DNA from: Maratus speciosus
Taxonomy: Eukaryota > Arthropoda > Arachnida > Araneae > Salticidae
Assembly (NCBI GenBank): GCA_963932465.1
Contig: OZ010786.1
Location: 447,504,619-447,568,618, forward strand
Direction: 5' to 3'
Length of the DNA: 64,000 bases
Shown here: positions 53,443 to 64,000 of the stretch, piece after piece
Layout: each line of letters starts with the position of its first letter
Numbering within the stretch: position 1 is the first letter of the stretch
Program-made: the position numbers and the translations under genes
The notes under the pieces: generated by a model
Told to the model about the DNA's origin: nothing
Seen by the model: the letters and a program-made list of their open reading frames with translations, nothing else
The model's database searches: none

Positions 53443-56400
53443 TAGGTTTTATCATATTATCGTTTGATATTTTATCATATGTTGTCCGTTGCATTGGATT
53501 GTTTGTGCTGTACGAAACATAACATATTCCAGCCACAACTTTTATGTCCAAATGCGCGGGCTGACCGTGTATAACAGACTGTCATACTGATAAAAAGATA
53601 TCTCTTTTCCGAGTTATGAAAAATAAGGTAAATTAATATTTTTCTTGTTATTAAAAATATGAGATTCCCTTCGATATAATAACTAAAACTGGCGGAAATA
53701 TCAGATTTTTTATCCTAATGAAGCAATAATCGCTTTAGCAGAATCCTCAGGTATTTTTACTAATAATCTTGCATTATCTTGACAAAATAATCTGTATGTT
53801 TCTATTTAATATGTAATATGCATTAATTAAAAAACTTAAAATATATTTCAATTTATACATTTAAGCAAAAATTAATTATATACACGACGTATTTGTGGTT
53901 GTCGAATAATGAAAAACTTCCTTTATTATAATGAATGATTTTTTTTTTGTTTGTTTTTTAGTAAAGATTGCTTTAAATTACATAATAAAATGCAGAAGAA
54001 GTTCTTATAGTTTCAAAAACTGTAATTACATACTTCTTTTCAAAAATATTAGACATAAATTATTCAATCCATGCAACCAACAAATGTTGCTGTTCCCAAA
54101 ACCCTTTATAAAACTGGTGTCTCATAATTCAATCTAGGTAATAAAGAGGATTCTTTTGAAAGTATTACATTTGAAGATATTTTATGGTTCACTATGGCTT
54201 AGAGATAATTGCTGAATGTCAAAGATAGATGATGAATTAAGTCTTTTTGAAAAAAAATATTTACTTCTCCGTCCAGCGCATTATTAAATCGTTTTTCATG
54301 GGTTTTTAGTTAATTAACACCATTTGAAATATTAGTCTGCGTGTGTGTGTTTAACTTGTGTATGTTTCTGTATATACATACATGTGTTTAAGTATAAAAT
54401 ATTTTTACTAAATGTTACCAAATTGTTTATGCTTATACAGATAGTTGGAATGTCTTGAAATACTCCTGACGATTTTCATATTTCTTTGAGCAGTTTTATT
54501 AATGTTCTTACTTTTTCTTCCATAAACGTTTCTTCTATTAGATTCGGTTAAACAATTATATACATGAGGGGTTTCTTGTTATCTAATAATTAAAATTCTC
54601 AGTTATTGCAATAAATGATTTTTTTCATTATTAATAAAGATTGTTACAGTTTATATAATAAAACATAGAAGTTCTTATAAGTTTCTCATACACTTAATTA
54701 CATCATTGTTCCGAATAGTATTGATTGATTTAGTTTAAAACTTTCCGCTCATATATTGCTGTTTTTGAATTACTTTATAATTGAAAATGGAATGTTCTTC
54801 AATCTAGATAAACAAAAGAAGGCCACGAAACTGCGAAGATATTTCGTACCGCATGGTCTTCGATATAATTTTAGATGCATTGCCGAAGTTAATCGAAGAG
54901 TTGCAAACTTTTTTGAAAAATAATTAATTCTCATTGGCGCAAAATAATTATTTTTATTGGCGCAATATCTATAATTTTTATAGGTTTTTATAAAATTATT
55001 CATAAGTGAAATGTAAGCGTGTGTGTGTTTGTTCTTAATTTGTGTATACTCCAATTTATACATATATTTTTTATGTATAGAATATTTTTACTAAATCGCA
55101 CCAATATTTACATGCTAACTAAAGAAATATCTAGAATGTTTAATATATCCCTGATGATATTCATGTTTATTTGAAATTTCTATTAATATACTCATTTTTC
55201 CATGCATTACAATTTCTTTTCCCAATTACATTTGGTTTATCAGTTACATATGTGACGAATTTGTGGAAACCGATTAATGAAAAATATCAGTTATTGCAAT
55301 AAATGAATTTTTTTTAAAATAAAAAATGTTAAGGATTACATAATAAGATATAGAATTTGTTATAAAGTTTCTTATAAACTTAATAATTTGTTTGTTCCAA
55401 AAAGTATTTATTGCGTTAGATAAAATATACTCGCTCAAACATTGCTGTTGTTAAATTATTTTATAATTGAAATTGGAATCTTGTATTTAAATCTAGATAT
55501 GGGAAGGAAATCCTCTAAAACTGCTGAGCTATTTTATTCCGCATGACATTAAATATAATTTTAGCTGCGCTGCCAAATTTTAAAGTTAGAAGTATAGTTG
55601 TAAATTATTAAAAAAATAACATTTCTTTGGCGCATTATTATATATTTTTATATGTTTTAGATACTTATTCGTAAGCGACATATAGTGCGTTTCAGTCTAA
55701 TATGTGGTTAATAAATGTGTATTTATGGTTTAACTTGTGGTCTGTTCTACATATACATATAAAGAATAAAATATTTTTACTAAATTATACAAAAACTTAC
55801 ATGTTAATTATACAGTTAACTGGAAAGTTTTCACATATTCCTGACTATTATCATATTTATTTGCACATTTTCATTAATATTCTTACCTTTTCATGGATAA
55901 CTAGTTTGGTTGAACAATTATATATATATATATATATATATATGCATATATAACGGTTTGTAAGCATTGAATAATGAAAACGCTCAGTATTGCATTATTT
56001 TTTTTTTCATTTTTAATAAAGATTGTTACTTATTACGTATTAAATACATAAGTTCTTTTAAAGTTTCTCATAAACTTAATTACATCCTTGTTCCGAATAG
56101 TATTGAAGGCATTAGATAAAATCTTTTCGCTTAAATATTTCTGTTCTTAAAGTACTTTATAATTGGAAATGGAATTTTGTACTTCAATCTCGATAATGAA
56201 AAGAAAGGCTTTGAAACTGTTGAGGTATTGTATGTTTGAATGTATTCGATGTAATTTTAGATGTATTGCTGAATATCAAAGTTTGGAGGAGTGTTGGAAC
56301 AAATTTTTTAAAAAGTAGTTATTTCTGTTTGGCGCATTATTTAATATTTTTCATAAGTATTTAGATTATTATTATTAAATAAAATGTATGTGTGAATGTA

Positions 56401-57906
56401 TGTGTGTTTAACCTGTTTACACACTTATATATACATATAATTTTTAAGTATAAGTTATTCCACCAAAGTGTTTATGATAATACAAATAGTTAGTATGACT
56501 TCAAATATTCCTGAGCATAATCAAATTTATTTTCACCTTTTCATTAATATATTTAATTTTTCATGCATTAGTATTTAAATATATGTTATTTAATATTCTT
56601 CTTGTGTGTTTAGATAATTATTCTCAATAAAAATGTGTACATATGTGTGTTTAACTTCTGTATACATCTATATATAGTACGTATAAATTTTAAGTATAAA
56701 ATATTTTTTTAAATACGTTGTGCCAAAATGTTTATACTAATACAGGATTCAAATATTTACGAGGATAGTCATACTTATTTGCACATTTTCATTAATATAT
56801 TTAGTTTTTCATGCATTAACAATTTTTATATTAATTGAATTCTGTTTAAAAATTATATTCATGTCGGGTTTGTGGTTATCGAATAATAAAGAGCAACAGT
56901 TATTGCAATAACTGAACTTTCCTTTTTCAATTAAAAAATCTATTAAAAGTTCCATAATAATCCAAAGAAATTCTTATAAAATTTCTAATAAACTTAATTA
57001 CTTGCTTGTTCTAAATAGTATTGATTGTGTTGGATTAATATTCGCTCAAATATTGCTAGTGTTGAAATATTTTATAAATGAAATTAGAACCTTGTATTTA
57101 AATGCAGATTAGAAAAATGAAGCCTCTAAAACTCCTAAGCTATTTTATGTAACCTGGTCTTCGATATAATTTTATACGCATGGCTAAATTTTTAAGTTAG
57201 AAGATGAGTTGTAAACTATTTTTTTATTAAGTATTACATTACTAAATATGTTTCATATTTTTAGATAATTATTCGTAAATGAAATATAATTGCGTGTATC
57301 TGTGTTTAACTTGACTATACTCCTGTATATACAATACACATACATTTTTCAAACATAAAATATTTTTAATAAATTGTACCAAATTGTTTATGCTTATACA
57401 GATATCTATAATGTCTTCAAATATCCCTGATGATTTTCATATTTATTTGCACATTTTCATTAAGATATTTCCTTTTTCATGCAATAGCATTTCAACTAAC
57501 GCAGAAAATGATTAAAAATAAATAAAGATTATTACACATTCCATAATAACACACAAAATGTCTTATAACGTTTCTCATCTTTAAATAATTGCTCCAAAGA
57601 GTATTCATTTCATTCGATAAAACGTACTCGCTCAAATATCACTGTCAATGAAACACTTTACAATTGAAATTGAAATCTCGTACTTCAATCTAGGTAATAA
57701 CAAGTTGGATGTGTCAATCCCAAAACTTTCTTCTTTCTCATATATTTTGATAACTCAAAATGTTGTTACAAATGTCAATATTTCATTTTTATTAGTTCAA
57801 TATTATATCAACTTTGACTTTCATCTTAAATTTCTGCTTCAGGCAACTAATCGGATTAAAAACAAGTTAATCTAGATCATAAAATTAATTAAAATCAATA
57901 GTTATT

Positions 57907-58112
57907 CGTTATCCTGTTGTATAGCAGCTGTTTGCGAATAGTTGGCTTATCAGGATGGGAAGTTCCCGTCGATTTACGAGCCGCCGGTTTACAATAGAAC
58001 TATGAAATTCAAAAAAAATTTTATTATGGTGCATATCCGCTGTGTATATCTGCCTTTCGACGGAATATTTCCAAATTCATGGAGGATTTTGTTGCCATAG
58101 CCAAAAACATTC

Positions 58113-58145
<33 letters not shown>

Positions 58146-58809
58146 TCCAATTCTATGCATGACTTCATACACTTTTCGATGGTTCAATAATCAAAATGCG
58201 ACAATACAGCGCCCCCTACTGCCGGATGTTTTCCAAATTAAGGGAGGACCTGCTTGCCATATCCAAAAATTTATAAAAAAAAAAAAAAAATTGGTCCAAT
58301 TCTATGCCTAACTTCATACACTTTTCGATGGTCAAATATTCAAAATGCCACAAAGATCACACAAAAATCGTTGTCACAGCGTCCCCTACCGGCGATTTTT
58401 TTCCAAATTAAGGAAGGACCTGCTTGCTGTAGCCAAAAAATTATATAAAAAAATTTGGATCATTTCTATACATAACTTCATACACTTTTCGATAATACAA
58501 TATTCAAAATGCCACAAAAATTGCTATTACAGCGCTCTCTTCCAGCGCATTTTTCCAAATTAAGGGAGTACCTGCTTGCCATAGCCAAAAACTTAAAAAA
58601 AAAATAGGTTCAATTCTATGCATAAATTCATACGCTTTTTGATGGTACAATGGCATCAGACATACGGACACACGGACGGACAGACAGACATTTTCTATAA
58701 ACATGCTTTTGGGATCTCTGATCCCTAAAATGTGTAAATCCATCGAAAACCGGAAGTCGAAAAAAATTTCGATTACAATACTTTCTTCTATTGAAGATAG
58801 AAGAAAGTA
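57907..58809 (-). mobile_element. hairpin-ended non-autonomous element, copy 2 (903 bp)
   Basis: Opposite orientation to copy 1 at 2663-3232. The left end is the long foldback (CGTTATCCTGTTGTA ... TTACAATAGAAC, 57907-58003). The right end is the perfect 12-base hairpin TACTTTCTTCTA / TAGAAGAAAGTA (58779-58809). The interior has about four units of 150-172 bp built on TTGCCATAGCCAAAAA, GGTCCAATTCTATGCATAAC, TTCATACACTTTTCGATGG and AGCGCCCCCTACCGGC (58093, 58256, 58428, 58578). A run of CGGACGGACAGACAGACA and the word AAAACCGGAAGTCGAAAAAA follow. It is longer than copy 1 because it has more internal units. It splits satellite C. Confidence 0.75.
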
Positions 58810-59221
58810 AAAATGAAGATATTGTCCTCGGTATAGTTTTAGGTGCATTGCTGAATGTTAAAGTTAGAGGAAAAGTTGTAAGCTATTTTGGGAAAATATT
58901 TACTACCGTTTGGCGCATTATTAAATATTTTCTATAAACTTTTATATAATTATTATGTGAAATATAATTGCGTGCATGTGTGCGTGTCTTAAATGATGTA
59001 TTAATGTGTTGAACCATATTTTGGATTGCACTGTTTTTAATTAAACATCTTACAAAGACATTTCAACAAAATGTATGAATGTTGTTTCTTATCTAAAATG
59101 TACTGGAAGATCATTACTATTGAGATTTCTAAATAATGAAACTCCAGCACCTCAAATTGGTACACATAGAAATATTGCTAAAGGACGTAATGAGATTTTA
59201 TATCCTGCAAATAATAATAGC

Positions 59222-59268
59222 AATAATAATAATAATTATTATTATTATTACTATTATTATTATTATTA
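59222..59268. repeat. (AAT/ATT)n microsatellite
   Basis: Trinucleotide run directly left of the next transposon. Frames through it encode poly-Asn, poly-Tyr or poly-Ile. Confidence 0.97.
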
Positions 59269-61032
59269 CAGTAATACCTCGACTTACGTCAGCAATTCGT
59301 TCCAAGACTAGTGACGTAAGTCGAGGTACAGTCATGAGAAAAAAAAAAGTAAACACCCCTACTAACTCTTGAACAATTTATCGTAGAAGAAAGTTACTGG
59401 TACCAAACGATTGGAAATAAAGTCTACTTTTAAATATTGCATCTAAAATTTACTTAGGGGACATCTATATATTAAAACGAACCCAAACTTCATTTTTTCA
59501 ATGGCAATACCCAATTTTAACGAGATAGTTCAAAGCTTCGGTTCAAACTATACGTTGTCGCCAAATTTAAAGTCATTTGAATGATAAGTTTTTGAATTAT
59601 AAACATTCAAAATTTAGTGTTTCTAATGTTAAATTACATTTTCATATTTTCATTAATATCTCCTGAAATTACACTCCTAATGGGCTAATGTTTTATGTAG
59701 CAATAATACTAAAATACCCAAACATGAATACGTTGAATTTGCAATTTTTATAATTTTATGATATAAATTATGATTTATAAAATTAATATTCGAAAAAATT
59801 AAGAATCGTAATCTACAATTTTTTTGATGGATTTAGATTTATTAAGACCTGCTTTATGGAAATCCAAAATTTCACATTTTTCTTCGAAGTAGTTTTCAAA
59901 TTATGCTTAAGAAACGGAAAAATGATGGTTTAAGGGGCCGTCTATGATAGAAGTGACTAGATATTTTGAAATTTCTTATGCTATCCTGTAATCTAGCAGT
60001 CTTCACTGACTGCTTGAGTGGGGCTTAAGGTGCCTTGATCAAGCTCTCGGGGGCTCTCTCGGTCAACAATCGAGTACCGAACTTTAATTTGGATACGGCC
60101 TTTAAAATACGTTCGTTTTAAAACAATTAGTTTCTCGGAAATTTATCGTACGAATTGCATAAAAATTTGTTTTTAGGCTAATTGAAGGGTGTAGAGTTCA
60201 TTTATGCTGTCAGAATTGTGTACTGCTATTGAAAAAAAACAATGAGATGGTTCGTTTTAATATGTAGATGGCCCCCTAAGCAAATTTTATATACATAATT
60301 TAAATTAAATGTAAATTCATCACCAATCGTGCGGTACCAGTAACTTTCTTCCACGATAAATTTTTGCAGAGTTACCAAGGGGTATTTACTTTTTTTTCCC
60401 ACGACTCTACATTTAGATAAGCAAAAAAGGATAAGTAATAAAAATTCTCCAAAATCTAATGAACATATTCTATTGTACTAAATTAATTTTAACACAATTA
60501 TTCTAATTGGTAAAGAAATCCTATGAGATGTAACTTTCCAACTGTGCCAAAACTTGCCTGGACTAGTATTCTTGGTTTGAATCCTGACCCGGAAATTTTT
60601 TTCCCAGTTGGAAATTTACACCTCATGTTCTATTATATTTAGGGATTATGTTACATAATTTAACATTAGCAAAACGCGTTTGCAGCACAAGAATTTGGAA
60701 TAAATCAATAAGTAGTTAAATCACAATTTATTGTTCTAGCTGCCTCACTCGAGTCTTTGAGGATGTGAAAAAAACTTTACAATGAAATTTGAACGTACAA
60801 TTTTTTTTTTCTTTTTTTCCTCTTAGAATCTCTAACAGCAGAGTAAGTTTTCCAAGCTTTTTCTAGTACTTTTTTTATTTGTCGCTCTCACTCGAGTGTT
60901 GCGGGAAGGTTTCCCTTCATAGAACCAAATGTCTTCCAAAAAGGGCGTCGTTAATTAAAGATTTTTTTCCAGGCCAAACGACGTAAATGCGGGATGACGT
61001 AAGTCCAGGGGACGTAATTAGGGGTACTACTT
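59269..61032. mobile_element. pogo/Tigger-type MITE split by a nested element
   Basis: The left end is CAGTAATACCTCGACTTACGTC. The right end, inverted, is AAGTAGTACCCCTAATTACGTC followed by CTGGACTTACGTC. TA flanks both sides. The left end itself folds (CCTCGACTTACGTC ... GACGTAAGTCGAGG, 59275-59326). Long-TIR element copy B (59329-60407) is inserted at a TA directly after this fold. Without the insert the element is about 0.68 kb. 60408-60965 is AT-rich with no gene recognised. Confidence 0.7.
59329..60407. mobile_element. long-TIR element family T, copy B (1079 bp), nested
   Basis: The left end is CAGTCATGAGAAAAAAAAAAG. The right end, inverted, is GAGTCGTGGGAAAAAAAAGT, with TA on both sides. 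Its sequence parallels copy A (45604-46652) along its whole length at roughly 85-90 percent by eye. It includes GTACCAAACGATTGGAAATA and GGCTCTCTCGGTCAACAATC, but lacks the long T tract of copy A and has about 50 extra bases near 59545. Confidence 0.9.
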
Positions 61033-61480
61033 TATTTAAAAAACACCACTATGAGGAAATGCCGATGTGTGCTGGATGGGGGTTCTCATAGTCTTTACTT
61101 AAGTAAGCACTTTGTTATCAAAATTTTTGAATACTAATCTTTTTATTATTTAATCGTAGAATTCTGCTGTTAAGTATCGCGAAGATTACAATTCAGCAAC
61201 GATGATAATGAAGTATTTACAAAAGTAAAAACCGCGGGATCCCAGATAGAGCATATAATGTCATTTTCTCCTAGTGATGACATTTTAAACTAAATATATT
61301 TTCTTTTTCTTCTTTTCCTTTTTTCTACAGATTATGTAAACCCGTGATCCCTTTTATCCCATGATCTCTTTTCCACATTTGATAACTTTTGATTCAGTAA
61401 TATCACTTTCTAAAATTTTGATCACCCTGTATTTTAAACATAGTCGCACTGCTCTCTGTATTGCTATATTTTAATTCATT
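61033..61480. other. AT-rich spacer
   Basis: No gene or recognised repeat. Confidence 0.5.
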
Positions 61481-61694
61481 TATAGAGCTATTACAAATGA
61501 TGGACCCGATAAAAAAAAAATAATATTTTCGAAACTACTGCACATATTACAATAAGTGATACATGAATTTAAGGGGACAAGGGACCTTTAAAACATTAAA
61601 AATAAATTTTTTATTTTTTGTAAATTTCACTTTAAATATTATTCAAGGGTACATTATATGCATTATGGCAAGCATTTATCATAAAAAAAAAATG

Positions 61695-61737
<43 letters not shown>

Positions 61738-62537
61738 AGAAAAAAATGGAATTTTACGCGTTGTCTTAGAAATCTTCGAAATGCCCCCTGCGTGTTCCAT
61801 ATCAATGAAAATCCCCAATATTTTTTATAAAAGTTTGATTTATATATATAAATAGAACTGTGCATCGAATTTGATATATTTAAATATAAAAGTTTAAAAC
61901 AAATTCAAAATTTTTCGAAATTTTAAATAAAAATTTAAATTTCAAAATTTACAATTTTTTTTTTTTTTTTGTAAATTTTACTTTAAATATTACTCAAGGG
62001 TTCATTATCTACATTATGGCATCTATTTATCACAAAAAAATAATAAATAAATTATTTTTGAGAAAAAAATGGAATTTTACGCATCGTCTTAGGAATCTTC
62101 GAAATGCGGCTTGCGCGTTCCATATCAATGAAAATCCCGAATATTTTTATAAAAGTTTGGTTTATATATATAAATAGAACTGTGCATCGAATTTTATATA
62201 TTTGAATATATATATATATATATATATAAATCAATTTTTTTTTAAATTTTTATATTCAAATATATAAAATTCGATGCACAGTTTTATTTATATATATAAA
62301 CCAAACTTTTATAAAAAATATTGGGGATTTTCATTGATATGGAATGTGCAAGCCGCATTTCGAAGATTTCTAAGACGACGCTTAAAATTCCTCTTTTTTC
62401 TCAAAAATAATTTTTTTTCATTTTTTTTATGATAAATGCTTGCCATAATGCATATAATGTACCCTTGAATAATATTTAAAGTGAAATTTACAAAAAATAA
62501 AAAAATGATTTTTAAGGTTTTAAAGGTCCCTTGTCCC

Positions 62538-62925
62538 CTTAAAGAGAAATATACTAAGTTCTTTTCACTTACAAATGTTGGATGTGTGACCGTTTTGTTA
62601 CACGGCATACGTCCAATCTGTAATCGAGTTCGTTCCAAACATTTTGTAGCATCACTCTGTCAATGGTTCTGAAAGCTGCACAAATGCGTTCTTTAAGTTC
62701 TGAACACTTTGTTTTCGTCATTGGTGGTACATAAACAATGTCTTTGACACTGTCAGAACTTAAAGAACGCTTTTGTGCAGAATTCAGAACCATTGACAGA
62801 GTGATGCTACAAAAATATTTGTGACGAACTGGATTACAGATTGGACGTATACCATGTAACAAGAGGGTCACAAATTGAACATTTGTAACTGAAAACAACT
62901 TGGTATATTTCTCTTTAAGCCCTTG
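62538..62925. repeat. inverted duplication of a transposase 3' end
   Basis: 62538-62693 recurs inverted at about 62757-62925, for example GTAGCATCACTCTGTCAATGG at left and its inverse at right, and AAGAGAAATATAC at the outer ends. Arms are about 160 bases around a loop of about 60 bases. Each arm encodes the same C-terminal transposase segment, on opposite strands. Confidence 0.9.
62569..62748 (-). pseudogene. C-terminal part of a mariner/IS630-type transposase
   Basis: The 59 codons read VKDIVYVPPM, then ELKERICAAFRTIDRVMLQN, VWNELDYRLDVCRVTKRSHI and QHL, then stop. This is the region after the catalytic Asp/Glu in IS630/Tc1/mariner-type transposases of arthropods, where V-Y-PP--ELK-RI--A and a final LD-CR-T-G-H-EHL pattern are common. 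The DDE motifs are absent. The opposite arm (plus strand, 62757-62880) repeats ELKERFCAEFRTIDRVMLQK and, after a shift, ELDYRLDV. The relic at 27430-27492 has the same ending. Confidence 0.7.
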
Positions 62926-63118
62926 CGGACGAGCGACTGGTATTCGTGCCGCGTAAGGTGCTCAAAATCGTGGATTATTCTCACCAGTAAATTTTTATTG
63001 TAAAATTTGCCTTATTTTATCCGAGCACTTTCATGATTCAGTTAGGCAAGAATTTCTGTTTTAAAAAGCCGGTGATTAAAGATTAAAAATTCTGTAAAAG
63101 ACGATCGTCCCAAAGGGG
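62919..63118. mobile_element. piggyBac-like MITE, 200 bp, nested, perfect TTAA duplication
   Basis: TTAA (62915-62918), then GCCCTTGCGGACGAGCG. The right end is CGATCGTCCCAAAGGGG then TTAA (63119-63122). It interrupts the composite element: joining the flanks restores TCTCTTTAAATTCATATATC, with the outer arm continuing as in the left copy. Confidence 0.75.
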
Positions 63119-63209
63119 TTAAATTCATATATCACTTATTGTAATATGTGCAGTAGATTCGAAAATATGATTTTTTTAAATCGAGATCATCATTTGTAAT
63201 AGCCCTGTA

Positions 63210-64000
63210 TTTCACAACACGCTAGAAAACTCTGACAAATAGATTTAAAATAATAAAAATAGCATAATTTTTAAATAACTAAGCATTTTCTCATTAGAGA
63301 AACTAAATATATCATTAAAAAATAATCATCAAGCAAATGTAAAGATTTTTAAATAATTACATAAGCCAAATAAATACCTTAACTAAAATCTACTTTCATC
63401 GCCTAAAACAAATAAAAAAAAGTTATCCTCTTGAACTGACGTGTGTTACAATTGATAAAAAGATATGTTAGTAAAAATCAGTGTTTTATTGATTTTTTTA
63501 CTGATAAAACCGTCAAAGATAATCCTGACTTGTCGTTTTTAAAAGACAACATTTGGCACTAGATACACATTTATGAAGAAAAAAAAGACTTTTGATGTTT
63601 CTTATGGTGTTAAAAGCATTAAGGTAACCGATAATCAGCCTTGACGTTTTTTGGTTTTTATCCAATTCTGAAAAGATACCCTTGAACTGATAAGCGTGAA
63701 TGAGTACTAAGTAATTACAGTTCATTTTTGACATAAATGTCTCGCTATGATTGCTTTATTTTCCATTTGTATATCATATTAGTTGTGGGAGAGAAAATAC
63801 GTATTAGATATGTATTTCAGACTGCGATTTTTTTTCTGCTTATTTATTATATTCTGAAGTAGAATTTAAAAGTTGAAATATGCATGTGATATTGAAACAC
63901 AAACTGAAATTTTGCATGTATTTTAGTTTTATTTGAAAAATTATTATGGGAAAACTTTCAAAATGATATGAAAAAAATAAGGGAGAAAGGTCACAACCAA
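63210..64000. other. AT-rich spacer to window end
   Basis: No gene or recognised repeat. The open frame 63513-63734 (minus) has no domain motif. Confidence 0.5.

Larger units (their letters stand above)
49280..59060. repeat. satellite family C, about nine diverged ~690-bp units, interrupted by insertions
   Basis: Each unit runs: CATGGTGGGTTTGTGGTTATCGAATAATG, TTATTGCAATAAATGAATTT, ACATAATAA, GTTCTTATAAAGTTTCTCATAAACTTAATTACATGCTTG, TATTGATTG, CTCAAATATTGCTG, TCAATCTAGATAAT, GATATAATTTTAGATGCATTGCTGAA, TTTGGCGCATTATT, and a GTGTGTTTAACTTGTGTATAC stretch. The first landmark lies near 49763, 50435, 51492, 53883, 54562, 55250, 55941 and 56862. Clean spacings are 672, 679, 688 and 691. Longer ones contain insertions or partial units. 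The array resumes after the hairpin-ended element (58812-59060). Many short open frames in the block are repeat frames. Confidence 0.85.
61483..63207. mobile_element. composite foldback element derived from a mariner-related transposon
   Basis: Outer ends: GAGCTATTACAAATGATGG (from 61483) and, inverted, CAGGGCTATTACAAATGATGA (ending 63207), with TA on both sides. They extend inward through GCACATATTACAATAAGTGA. Inside are three copies of a ~330-bp block: 61563-61900, 61968-62210 (same orientation, slightly shorter) and 62230-62560 (inverted). They are recognised by AAATCTTCGAAATGC, CCATATCAATGAAAATCCC and AACTGTGCATCGAATTT. Next is a foldback of transposase C-terminal sequence (62538-62925), and a nested piggyBac-like MITE (62919-63118). 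This looks like repeated inversion and duplication within one original element. Confidence 0.75.

Noticed and set aside
54470..54490. Additional hammerhead core (CTGACGA in satellite C)
   Set aside because: CTGACGA is followed by TTTTCATATTT with no stem and no GAAA at a suitable distance. It is an ordinary satellite word.
60574..60584. tRNA gene or tRNA-derived SINE suggested by a B-box-like GGTTTGAATCC
   Set aside because: No A box at the right distance and no cloverleaf could be drawn from the flanks.
61563..61865. Open frames with long Phe or Lys runs
   Set aside because: Produced by the T tract at about 61700-61737 inside the composite element.

Overview
This window reads as arthropod nuclear DNA. 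It is very AT-rich, has one 200-base assembly gap (11775-11974), and is dominated by diverged tandem satellites in which many small DNA transposons, a Helitron-like element and a Penelope-like retroelement are nested. A spider or other chelicerate is my best guess. That guess rests on the general repeat style only, and no host gene confirms it. I found no complete host gene. The only candidate host coding sequence is a short 3'-terminal exon at the extreme left edge (about 6-119), with a polyadenylation signal at 201-206.

Layout from left to right. 0-7 kb: unremarkable AT-rich DNA, then a hairpin-ended element (2663-3232), then a seven-unit satellite of about 327 bp whose units each carry a CCGCCATTTTG/CAAGATGGCGG palindrome (4831-6925). 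7-20 kb: palindromic transposon debris, a ~297 bp satellite, a ~114 bp TAATTACA-type satellite, the gap, a piggyBac-like MITE, a Kolobok-like MITE with 20-base inverted ends, an isolated 28S rRNA 3' fragment (18590-18685), and a ~166 bp satellite. 20-45 kb: a degenerate satellite family carrying a pogo/Tigger-type element with a five-copy internal array (21910-25363), two further pogo-type elements, a dead Tc1-like element with DD36E spacing (29930-31149), a Helitron-like element (32803-34212), a Penelope-like element flanked by its own inverted 3' arm (34451-37073), a long-TIR element (38427-39835) and a 793-bp tandem duplication (43006-44590). 45-64 kb: paired copies of a ~1.05 kb TIR element, a TIR element with a PHD-finger relic (47984-48949), a ~690-bp-unit satellite (about 49.4-59.05 kb) split by foldback MITEs and the second hairpin-ended element, and a composite foldback element (61483-63207).

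The most interesting theme is hammerhead-ribozyme-like cores (CTGANGA, a short stem, GAAA). They occur at the ends of the Penelope-like element and at two other loci (31.2 and 53.0 kb), always as an inverted pair. In every pair one core matches consensus and the other is mutated. Family assignments of transposons rest on terminal inverted repeats, target duplications and short translated motifs read by eye. No database search or folding programme was run.
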